Shown: piece after piece, positions 35,409 through 45,600 of the stretch
Numbering within the stretch: position 1 is the first letter of the stretch
Layout: every line of letters starts with the position of its first letter
Origin: Polyporus tsugae
Taxonomy: Eukaryota > Basidiomycota > Agaricomycetes > Polyporales > Polyporaceae
Length of the DNA: 64,000 bases
Assembly: GCA_024305745.1 (NCBI GenBank)
Contig: JAHRBS010000005.1
Location: forward strand, 992,001 to 1,056,000
Direction of reading: 5' to 3'
The notes under the pieces: generated by a model
The model's database searches: none
Told to the model about the DNA's origin: nothing
Seen by the model: only the letters and a program-made list of their open reading frames with translations
Position numbers and translations under genes: made by a program

Positions 35409-36668
35409 GACGATGGGCCTCACACGTGACGGTCCCCACCCATGATCTCGCCCCGCCTGACCCCCTGAGCTGTTTGTCGCCAGCGCGCGTATGTCGGCGT
35501 CCACACGTGGCTCCCCAAACCTAAGTATGTCGCCAGCATGCGCGCTGGTTCCTCCCCCGTTTGTGGTCTTCGTCGGCGCCCGCCCCCTTTCCCCGCCGAC
35601 GCGCACCCTCCAAACCATCGCGCGTAAGAGCCCGTTGAGCGGCCCGTCACCGTCGCTGCCGCCGCGCATCCCGTCTCGAGATCGCAGGCTCCAGGATGCA
35701 TTGTCCCCCGGAGGTGCGCCATCACCCGCCATCACCCGCCGTCGATTCCCATCTCCGGGCCCTTGAATCAGTTCGACGCCATCTTTACAACGCCTCGCAT
35801 CACATGCTGATGCGCCCCCTTCCAGGCAACCGTCCCTTTTGGCCATGTTTCCGCTCACCGCCTCGCTCCACACGACCTTTCTGTCGCCACGTTCCTGGTA
35901 CCTGACGCTGTTCAGACTTGAGCGCTGCTCTCGGTAGGTCCTCGCCCGTTGCGTTCATGTCTGACTACACGACTAATTCGTCGTTATTTCAGCCGCTCGC
36001 CCCGTCCTCCTGTTACAATCCCAGCCGCCGATGACACCAGAACCTGCCCGCCGGATGGACCGTCGACTGTGCTTCACGAGTCGAGGAACTCGCCATGCGT
36101 CCCGGCTCTTGGCTGGTCGTGCGATCGACGAGTTATCATCCATCAAAAGTTCTCGGTGCCTGGCGGGAGTGCCGAGCGCCGTCCCTCGCTTTTGGATGCA
36201 TCCTGGCCGCCTCGCTGATCCTGGCCACCGCTCCCGCCCGCGGCTCCTCCATCGTCTCCGAATGGGCATCCCGACCCTCTTTCCCAATTACGACCATGCA
36301 TAGTTATGCACGCACGCCGACAAGCATGCCTGCGCCCCGATCCGCGTGGACAGGCGGCGGGCACCGGCCGCAGTTCTCCATCTGCTGTAGCTGTAATCGC
36401 ACGCATCAGCTGGTTGCTATGTGCGCGAGCTAAATACGTTGTACGTACTTACATACGCGCCGGACCAATAAATCAGCGCGAGACTGCGCGTGTGTCAGCC
36501 ATCCACGATCGAGATATAGGACATACCAAACGCTATTCTGCCGGCAGCGATCCGTACTTGCGTTCGAGAACTTGAATGCTTGACACGATTGGGATTGGGG
36601 GGAACTTATGGCTACATACATTCAAGAAATGATTTCTCGTTCCCTCGTCGTTGTCTACTACTTAGCCT
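35409..36668. other. Left subterminal region of giant element
   Basis: GC-rich, non-repetitive sequence with open frames on both strands but no consistent protein. It is probably non-coding subterminal DNA between the end and the first gene. Confidence 0.4.
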
Positions 36669-37246
36669 TCACGGTTTCGAACGGCCGCCACCACGAGTAA
36701 TCGTGTAGTGGTCCCAATTGTAGAGGTCTTTGAACTGCGTTCGAAGCCTATTAAAGATAGTGAGTGTCATGCGAAGAAAGTCATTGGGGGTCTTACGCGT
36801 GAAGGTCTTCACGCACTAGAGTGCCATTGCCCGGCTGCAGGTTCGTTGGGTTAATATCATACGGTCATCCGGATGCAGAATGTCACGTACCTTGTGAAGA
36901 AAGAAAGGAACACGCGGCCAAAACCAAATGCCGCGTTCGGGCGAGGGCGGGGTGACTTTGACTAGGTTGCCGTTCCGTTTATCTACGGTGCACCCGAAAT
37001 AGGCTGTGAAGGCCTGACCAACCAGTCTCGTCGTCTCAATCCACAGATCACATAACGAGCGAAGGGCAGAGAGGATGTCTCACCTTGACAAATGTTGCGG
37101 TTTTGACCTCACGAGCGACGCCGACATGTCCCTTTATCGCAGGCGCGAGTGTCTATGAGGTGTGTGGTGTCTTGTAGGGTGAATGGAACGTCGGTCTGTT
37201 TCGAAGCACTCACCTTGAAGATCTTGGGAGGGAGTGCAATGCTCAT
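36669..37246 (-). CDS. Small YcfA/HicA-like protein, left copy
   Basis: Five small exons join in frame: MSIALPPKIFK; TLAPAIKGHVGVAREVKTAT then FVK; AFTAYFGCTVDKRNGNLVKV followed by TPPSPERGIWFWPRVP and FFLHK; PGNGTLVREDLHA; and LRTQFKDLYNW to a stop at 36669. The order (helix with a central region, a Gly/Pro-rich turn before KVTPP, a FFLHKPG strand, and a final LYNW) resembles mushroom proteins related to bacterial YcfA/HicA small RNA-binding domains. In bacteria HicA is a toxin RNase; nothing here shows that activity, and the catalytic His is uncertain (LHKPG may hold it). It is transcribed toward the left end, mirror-like to the gene at 57789. Confidence 0.55.
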
Positions 37247-37967
37247 CGCGTGTCTAAGTAGCAGGAGTGGCCGAGTAGAGATGGTACGCGTTGGTTGTGG
37301 CGGTTGGTGTGCTTCGAATTTAAGGTTCGATGCGGAACATCGACCGGCGCCTTCCCGCGCCTTCTGCGTATCCTAGGGCTCTTCGTTCGCGCAGCTGGTC
37401 AAGGACAATTCGCAGCTGTTGGTATATACATTAGTGCCACTGTAACTACCACGACCTACGCCCACCATTGGCGAGGCATCTGTGATCGCGAACCTCCGCC
37501 GACGCCATTCAAGGTGGCGGCATTCTCGCGAGTGTTCCCAGCTTGTCATCTGAGGGAATTGCTTCGCAGTAAAGGGTATTACTGGGCTTCCATACCTCTG
37601 GGGGAGGGGCGGTATGTTTGTCTGGGCATAGCATGCGCATCGTGCCCGCCCATGGATTCGAACCTTGCGTTCCAGTCAAGCGCTCTGGAAGGAGGGTCGG
37701 CCCGGATAGTCGGTCCACCGAGAGGTTGAACTTCGCGCCACGCAAGTTCAAGCAAAACTTGTTTATTGGCAACACGGGGCATCCGCCGTAGACGCGAGTG
37801 TACAGAGCAAGGCAAGACGTTGTCATGTCCACTTGCCTAACCTCTGGGATGATGCAATGAGTCCCGCCCTGATCGACCGGTGGTCGATCAGGGCACAGAC
37901 CAGTGGGTCTTGAAGCTGTGCACTCATGAAAGTCCGGGAATCACGCAGTCCGGTTATTGGAGTATGT
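37247..37967. other. Spacer with perfect hairpin
   Basis: No gene recognised. It contains the inverted repeat at 37867-37893. A GGTTCGAATCC motif (minus strand, 37664-37654) looks like a tRNA T-loop, but no cloverleaf could be folded around it. Confidence 0.4.
37867..37893. repeat. Perfect 12-bp hairpin
   Basis: CCCTGATCGACC, loop GGT, then the exact reverse complement. It lies about 2.5 kb inside the left end. Confidence 0.9.
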
Positions 37968-38690
37968 GAGGGTATGCGCGCCAACTGGCGCGGCGTCTCC
38001 TCCGTCATCATGGGTGCAGGCCCCGCACATGCAGTGCATTTCGGCGCGTACGAGATGGTGAAGGAGTTCGCGGGTGGGAACGTCGAGGGTGCGCAGAACC
38101 AGTGGATAGCAACATGTACGTACCGTCATTCATTTTTGCGCCATGGGTCAGAAAACCCCACCGCGTCTCCTGAACTTCTTTCTGACTGACTCGATTCTCC
38201 CCGAACCGGCCGAACATACGATTCATCGAATGCCGCACGTCCGATCGTGCCGAACGCATACGTCCTCGCAACGCGAACGCGTTGACGATGCGCACGGCCT
38301 GCGCCGTGAACAGCATTAGCAGGCGCGTCCGCGACAATCGCGAGCGACGCTCATGAACCCCTTTGACGGTGAGATGCCCGTCTCCTCTCGCGAACCGCGC
38401 GCCCGACGCTCTTCCCTCCCCCTTCCTCCCCCCTCGCGTGTCCGTTCGCCGCCCCGCGCGTGCCCATGAACATGATCATACCTATGTCCATGTCCATGAC
38501 GCGTGCGCGCGCGCGCAACGCCGAACCCGATCGGTGAACCCCTCACCCCATAGTGATCAAGCAGCGCATGCAGATGCACAAGTCCTCCTACCGGACCGCG
38601 GTCGAGTGCGCCAAGACCGTCTACCGCACCGAGGGCCTCGGCGCGTTCTACGTCTCGTACCCGACGACGCTCACGATGACGGTGCCCCGT
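37968..38690 (+). pseudogene. Mitochondrial iron carrier (Mrs3/4, mitoferrin-like) fragment
   Basis: The middle part of a mitochondrial carrier is present: EGMRANWRGVSSVIMGAGPA and HAVHFGAYEMVKEF, an intron, LAGASATIASDA, a second intron, then IKQRMQMHKSSYRTAVECAK and GLGAFYVSYPTTLTMTVP. The first carrier repeat (N-terminal third) is missing. About two bases are lost near 38350, so the reading frame breaks where LMNPFD should follow SDA. After ..TMTVP the expected continuation is absent in this direction and lies inverted just downstream (38709-39075). It is therefore a dead, rearranged copy of a host housekeeping gene carried in the element. The intact gene would import iron into mitochondria. 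Confidence 0.85.
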
Positions 38691-38708
38691 TTATTGTTTC
38701 TCGACAGT

Positions 38709-39075
38709 TGAACACATCCGGGAACTCGACTCACTGAAGAACTCGTACGACAGCCAGCAGAGCGCATTGCTCGGCATGAACGTGAGCACGCGCGGCGAGA
38801 GCCCGCGGAGGAAGCGCATGGCGCCGTCGCGCGCCCAGATGATGCGGAACGCGTCGGCGAGGCCCTTGCAGTGGCGGATCTCGGGGTCCGCGCTCGTGCC
38901 GCGCGTCTGGAGGATCGTCTTCGCGACGTCGAGCGGCGTCGTCGCCGCGCCGGCCACCGCCCCCGCGAGCCCGCCCGCCCCGATGTGCGTCGCGGGCGAG
39001 TACGCGCCCTGCGGGTTCAGCAGTGTCTTGAGCTGCTCGTACACGGTGAACTGCACCGCCGTGAACGAACTCACC
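38709..39075 (-). pseudogene. Mitochondrial iron carrier 3' fragment, inverted
   Basis: Minus-strand frame FTAVQFTVYEQLKTLLNPQG, AGGLAGAVAGAATTPLDVAK then TILQTRGTSADPEIR, FLRGLSPRVLTFMPSNALCW followed by LSYEFF is the third repeat of an Mrs3/4-type carrier (PLDVAKTILQTRG is the carrier signature). It would continue the plus-strand fragment but points the opposite way. Introns flank it: a GTGAGT donor follows YEFF and intron-like sequence precedes FTAVQF, so the copy derives from genomic DNA, not cDNA. Confidence 0.85.
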
Positions 39076-39758
39076 TTATCTTCCAGTCGCGTGGACCTCA
39101 TTCTGAGTGCTCGCGCTTGGTTTCGCGCGGCAGTGCTGGGTAAAGAGCTTGTGAGTCGCGCAGGTCAACTCTTCGAATCCTCGGCACGATTCGCTCACTG
39201 CTGTCTGGTGGGCGAGGTGGTGGCACGCGGGGCGCGCCACTATCCTGTGGAGCGCTCAAAGATCGCGCCGCAGTTGGTAAAGAGCGTGGGGTCACGCCGA
39301 TGAACCCTTGGTCTCGAAGGCCTTTTCGGCCACATAGACGAGACCTGATCGGATATCTAACTCACGACGCTCTTCTTACAGAAGGGGAACGTCGTGAGCG
39401 TGCGGTTGCACGGTGCATCGGACCCCCAGAGTCAGTGAGGTGCGCGAGGGGACGCTCTCGTGCCCGTCAGGGATGGACTCGAGCAGACGACCACATGGGG
39501 CGCGAGGAGCTGGTGCAGCGACCATCACCGCTACCCATACAATTGGGTATCGCGGGTCTGGTCATCAGAGTGGGCGTTATCATAATGCTCAGGGACGTCC
39601 TTCTCGGTGCCCCGATCGTGCAACAAGGCGTCAATGTATATATCGGACACAATGATGTATAGACTACGATGAAGGCTCATTCTTACCCCTGCGCGTTGGC
39701 GTGAGGGCGTGCAGAGTTGGAGTTGTTCGGGCGCATTCCAACACCCTCACCAGCTGGG

Positions 39759-42700
39759 TTAGTTACGCGGATTTCCCTGGCTGTGCTCAGGCTCACCTGG
39801 TGCACACTCGGCGGGAACTTTGCTTCCGCCTTGTGCGCGAGTCGCTCGTAGCAGAACGCTTGTCTGGACGAAGTATGAGCTTCAGGTTATCAAAACATAT
39901 ACCAGTACGGGCGCACCTTCGCGCGTAAGCCGCCGCACCACCATCCCCCGCTTCGTCGAGGTCTTCTGCGCGTTTGAGCCAGGTGGCGTTGTTCGTCCGG
40001 TAGGAGCGGAGCGTCCGGTACATCTCCTCGCGACGAGTGTGGACGGCCTCGCGCCAACGACGCACTAAGGCACTGTGCCTGAACCAGTGCGCCTTGAGAC
40101 CTAGCAAAGTGTCAGTGATGTTCGTAACGCGCCAAAGGAGGTGAACTTACTGTCGTCCAGGAAATTGCGGATGTCGCCGTCCTTGACTTTCGCGACGTAG
40201 CTAAAGTCCCCCCAGATCCACGAGGGCAGGCGATGACTATCGCCGAGCCGATGCTCAGCGGCGGTGATGGCAAACGCGTAGCAGTCTTGATCGCGAAGCG
40301 GTTTGAACTGCGGGTCATCCTCGCGCATGCCGAGTACGCGTAGGAGGTGTCGATTTTTACGGTACGCGTACTTCGCGCGGTCTGTCGCGAGTCTCTTATC
40401 GGCGAGGCGACGGTCTACTTCAGTGTTGTTGATGACACCCGACACTTGTCGCCTTCGCAACTCTAACGCCTGGTAGGTCGTCAAATGAAGTCGGAGCTTG
40501 TCGAGGGCCTCGGCGGCAAGTCCCTCCCGAAGCTTCCGCTCGGTCTCGACTGCGATCTTCATCCCAACGTGGTCGCGCACTTGCTTGTGGTAGACGGAGG
40601 GTAGCAAGATGCCACTGTCCTCCAGCTCGGCGGCCATTGCTTGCAATGCTTTCTGCGCGCGGGACTGTGAGCGGCGCTTGTTGGTGTCATGGGCGACTTC
40701 GTCCGTCGGCGGCTTGTCGGTGAAAGGTGATATTTTCTCCGCTTGGTCTTCGATGGCGGTGCGGCGGGGAAAGGTGGTGGGAAGGGGGCCGCCGAGGTCT
40801 TGGATATCCTGGACAGCCTTCGCGAGAGCGGGCCCGACCAGGATCTCGAACTCGTCGGCGCAGATACGTAGGTCGCGACGGTAGTTTTCGACTCTGGCAG
40901 TGATCTTCTTGGTGTCGTTCGCGGAGCTGTCAGACGCGTTGATTTTGCGTAACAAGTCAATCCTGTTTGGAGCGGGTTAATAATGGAAGTGGCGCGGTTG
41001 GAGACGGATCTCAACTCGCCTGGTGTCGTCAAGACGGAAGGCCGCCTCCATGATATCGAGCAATGCGATGCCGTGTCGGTTGCCCAGCTTCTCGTGCTCT
41101 TGACTGAGCTGCGCGACGATCATCTGGGTAGTGAGGGCTACACGCGACGATCAGCAAAGAATGCGCCCGAAGAGCGGCGGGACTCACTTGTTTGTCCGCT
41201 GACCTCGAATGGTGCGTGCATGTCGCCATGCTTCTTGTGGTCAACGACCTTGGCCTCCCACTCATCGTGCTCCTGCTCCCACTTGGCGATAAGACCCTTG
41301 TCTCCGATTGATTCCTCGACAGAGGTGAGGTATCCTTCGGCATCAGCGAGTCGTTTCACTGCAACGTCATGCTTGTCCAAGAGATAGTCGACTTCACGGC
41401 GAGGAGGTCAGAGCGTACTGAGACAATGCTTTGGTAAGACTACTCACCCATTCCGTGTACAAGCTTCGTGTTGGCGTCACTGTTCTGGTCGTTCAGCCTG
41501 TCGTGCCGGTGACCGGGAGCCATCTCCTTTGTCGCCCGTGAGATTCCCTCGATATCAGCCCACTTCTGCTCGGCGTTTTCTCCGAAGTTGTCGCCCGCGC
41601 CCGGCAGGTTGTTGAGGGAGAAGAAGGGGCGGCATTCGGCCGTGTGCATAGGAGCGTGGTACTTGCCTATGCCCGCGACAACGTGTTCCGGCAGTTCCGC
41701 AGACTGGATGGACTTGAAGGACTTGATTTGTTCGGATGGAAACTGGACTCTGAGGCGGCGCGGAAGGTTCTTGATGTATTGGCAGTTGATATCGTACGAG
41801 CTCATGATCATGTGGAGGGAGCGATAGCGTTGCAAGGCTGAGAGAAGCGCAAAGTCGACGTATAGGAATCTTTGGGCGTTGTGAGCGACTTGATGGCAGC
41901 GATGACCTCGGGAGTAGCTTACTTTTCACCTTTGGTAAGATCGACAATACTGCATGGGAGTACGAGGTTGTGCCGGCACACGATCGCGATAATCCCGGAC
42001 ACTGGGCCTTTGTACTTCCCGGCGCCCATAGCGACAAACTGGCTGCATGTCGACGGCTAAACATGGAGACGGGTGTCGATGCACATATGTACGGGGATGA
42101 TGTCTGTACTTACCTCGTTGGGGTATGGTTTGGTGGTGGCGATGTACGTCTTGAAATCGTCCTCGTGCGCGAAGTACGCCGCGCCTTTGGTGAGCGGGAA
42201 ATCCTTTGGGTCGGTGTGCTTGGGCTTGAGGTTGAAATGGAAGTTGCCGTCAATACAGAAGTGTAGAGCGTCCACGTAGCTGGGGTCGTGGACTCTGTAA
42301 GCGAGTCATCAACGGAAACGGTGGGGCTCGAGGACTCACGCATACTGCTTGTCGCGAGCTTCCCACCCGGGCCGCATGTTGTGTTTGGGTTGCGGGCAGG
42401 CAGGACATAGCACAGCCAGACAGCCGACGGGCAAGTCGGCGCCGGGATCCACGCCAGCCCGCCTGCATGCGCGGACAAAGTTGTATGTCCTGACCGCGAT
42501 TCGGAACTCGCGCACCCGGTCCTGTCGCCAAACGTTAGAATTCGCACATCGCGCCAGCAGTGGGGCGCACCTTCACTTCGTTGGACGCGACAACATCAGA
42601 AAGTAGCTCCAGGTGGCCGATGAAGTCATGGGCAGTGGTGTGGGCATTAACGCTAAGGCTGTTGAATGTCTTCAGGGCTTGGAGGGTGATGGCGCTGCGC

Positions 42701-43679
42701 GGCTTCTCCCAGGTGGCGGGCCAGAGTCCCGCGCGCATGAGTTGAGTGGTTGCCGGGGGCGCATGCGGGCAACTGCAGTAGACGATTGGAAGGCGCGCGA
42801 TGCCGTGATCGTGAACGATGACGAAGTCTCGCCCTTGGGAGAGCGCTCCAGGACAGCGAGCTCCCTCGTGCTCTAAAACCAGCTCATAGCCAAGGGCTCC
42901 CAACTGCACCGGCCTCCAAAATCTGTTGAGGGTGTCCCATGAACGGATGCGATGGAAGGGGTGTTCGCGATGGCTTCGTAGGAGACAATCGAGGCATTTG
43001 CGGCGGGGGGGGAAGCAGTCGTCGCAGTAGTACAATGTGTGCGTGGACGGGGGTGTCGTGAGGACACGTTGGTGACATTCTGCGCAAGTTCCGTTGGTCG
43101 GCGGCGCTTCACGTTCGTCGAGCATGTCGTGGGCCAATATGGCGTGTCCGAGATGTATGAACTTGTGGGATCGAGTGGACAGCTGTGAGAAGTTAGCATG
43201 GAAACATTCCGGGAGCTCTGGAGGAAGCTCACATGGTGGTAGTTGCCGTCCACGCCGTCTTGATCGTCGGGTTCCGCATCATCATTCAGGTCAGACGCGA
43301 TAGAGTCCGCATCGTCAGCAGGAGAGGGGTCCGGACCGGTTTCAAAAGCTGGATGGGGGTCCGTAGGGTCGGGAGGACGGGCGGACGGATGTGCAAGGTC
43401 GGGTGGAGCGGGCGCTGTTGCAGCCTGACGACCGGGTGAGAGCGCGGAGACAAGGTAGGAGAACAGGGAAGGGAGTGGTTGAGTAGCGGACGCCCGAGCG
43501 GGGGTGGTAGCAACGGGAGTGCGTCGAGGAGTGCCCCAGTTCCATCCTCTTGTATCCTTTTTAGTGGGGGTAGAAGGGAGTGGAGTGGCCTGAGGCTGCG
43601 TCTGCGTCTGCACTCGCTTGGAGCCGAGGACATCAGTGACTCGTTTGAGCTTCTTGGTGATTTTCCGTCCCCCACCCAT
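39759..43679 (-). CDS. KDZ transposase with CxC2 cysteine cluster
   Basis: The start MGGGRKITKKLKRVTDVLGS (43679) leads to a Pro/Ala-rich linker and an acidic stretch. A CxC2-type cluster follows (CAECHQRV, YYCDDCFPPRRKCLDCLLRS then HREHPFHRIRSWD) and TQLMRAGLWPATWEKPRSA. The KDZ core has HFCIDGNFHFNLK (first Asp, about 42250), CRHNLVLPCSIVDLTKGEK, MSSYDINCQYIKNLP (second Asp, about 41800), GKYHAPMHTAECRPFFSLNN, and GENAEQKWADI (Glu, about 41560). A long helical C-terminal part follows (TERKLREGLAAEALDKLRLH and KAHWFRHSALVRRWREAV). Many short GT-AG introns interrupt it. I found no nonsense codon or frameshift that splicing could not explain, so it may be functional. Its promoter would lie in 43680-45600, shared with the cargo genes. 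The exact 3' end (39759) is uncertain. Confidence 0.85.
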
Positions 43680-45600
43680 GATGTGTGGTAGGCAGAGGGG
43701 AGGTGGGCGCCAAGTGGGGAAATGGAAACGGAGAGTGCGAAGTTGGGTAGGGGTAAGGGGCCGTTCCGAAATTTTAGACGGTGTTCGGTATGAGCAGGTG
43801 TCGTGAACAGTCCTGATTGGCGCGATCATTGGTAAAAGATAATTATATTGGGCGATAATGCTCCCTACTAATTCTCCTTTCCCCCGATGACCATCTTGGC
43901 TCCTACGCCGTCTGATCAGTCGATCAAACACCACGTCGCTGTCCATCGCGATTAGGATCATTGTAGCCAGATGGGATGACAATGACGCACCTCTGCCCTT
44001 CTTCCGAAAGGGTGTGTCCTACAGTCATCTCGACATCCCGTACAGGTCTCTCGGCTAAGGTCTGAAGTGGCTGGCTCAGATGTGGGCTGGTGGTCCAACT
44101 GGTATAGATGGCTGTGGTCGGTTGGAAGGCGTGGTCGTCTTCCGCGGGAAACGCTACTCTGCGAGGCCGAAATTTAACTCAACCGCTGGGTTTCCAGACG
44201 GGAGTGCAATTTTGAGGCTGACTCGACCGCTGGATTTCCAGTCGGGGTTCTAGCCTTTCGCCCTGCACAACACGCGGCATTTAGCCGGCGTGCGTCGGCG
44301 GGGCGATCTGGAAATGTACAGAGGTCAGTAAGTTCGTACGAGCCTAAAGGGGTGATGTCAGCTCGCGATCGTGCCATTTCAACGTTCTAGCTACGGTTAC
44401 TGTAACGGCTGGTTGGGCAAAGGTCGCACCTTTTGGTGGGTGCCCGCAGCATGCCCCGCGAGAGATCCTTGGATACGTAGGATGCAGAGGGCGAGGGTGT
44501 TCGTGGTGGGTCATGTTGTGGCTTGTCGGTGGCAGCACTCGATCGCAGGGGAGATACAAGGGTACGAGAGCGGGCATGAGGAGGGGTTGTCGATTCACGA
44601 AAGATTTTGGCATATCGCAGACGAGATACAAGGGTACGAGAGCGGGGATTGTCGTTTCACGAAAGAGGTTGGCAGGTAACAGAGGCAAGTCCGTGGGTGA
44701 GCAGGCGCTCTCATTCGAACCGGACTTAGGGTTTGGTCGGATCCTCGGCCGTGTCGTGAACTTACCGTGGCTAGCCGTCCTTATCGTGCGCGGTATACAA
44801 TCACAACGAAATTATGACAACTACAAAACACTTGTTATTGGGTGCGTGTACAGAGCACTGGTTCATATCATAATCCAGTGAATCAACTCGAATGCTGGGC
44901 CCAGTACGGGCGCTAAACAACACCGCTTGTCCATTTGCCTCCGCGATACTTTCGACGTTTCCCCACTCCTTCCCCCGCCCCCGTCCTCACAATCTCGACG
45001 CTCACTCCTTCACCACGCTGGTAAGCTGGTGATCCCCGTCATGCTATTGCCACTCATCTGTCCACCTAGCGCCAGGAATCACTGCTTATCTTGACGTGGC
45101 ATCGCTGTCCCCTCCTCGGTGAGTTTGAAGTCCCCGAGTTGCAATCGGAACTCACCTCTCCACCTAGCACAACATATCACAGTGACGTGGCATCGCAGTC
45201 CCCTCTCGTGGCTCAAAGTTCTTCAAGACTGGCAGACGGACAGCGCGGTTACATACCCGTTGTTTGCTGGCAGACTATCGTCGACACCCTCGGTGAGAGC
45301 TAGGTGAGATCACCAGCTGTCACCGAGGTCTCCCAACCGTGGTCGCCCTTGCCTTTGGTTTCCCTGGTTAGCGTTCCCGGCTCCCCCGATCTCACGGTAG
45401 GACACCTCTGTGTCGGTGGCGCCTTTTGTTAGGGTAGCACGCTCTGGGTGCATTCTCGTGAGTGTCCTGCTTGTATGTGTGCGATGGTGATATTTACCTA
45501 TTTCTTTAGTCGATTTGACATTCCGCTTCTGTATACGCCTGTGAGTGCGTGGCTGTTAAACCTCAGGATCCCTGCGTGCTCACTGTCCTGTTGATTAGGC
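43680..45600. other. Divergent spacer of giant element, likely bidirectional promoter
   Basis: 1.9 kb between the divergently transcribed transposase and first cargo gene. It holds a tandem duplication at 44551-44672 and no recognisable gene. Divergence suggests both sides could be controlled from here; no specific site is identified. Confidence 0.45.
44551..44672 (+). repeat. Imperfect 72-bp tandem duplication
   Basis: Both units start GAGATACAAGGGTACGAGAG (44551 and 44623) and continue with a similar TTGTCG.TTCACGAAAGA block; the second unit lacks a short G/A-rich piece. Confidence 0.85.

Noticed and set aside
37654..37764. tRNA-like T-loop motif GGTTCGAATCC on the minus strand
   Set aside because: No matching acceptor stem, D-arm or anticodon arm could be folded around it.
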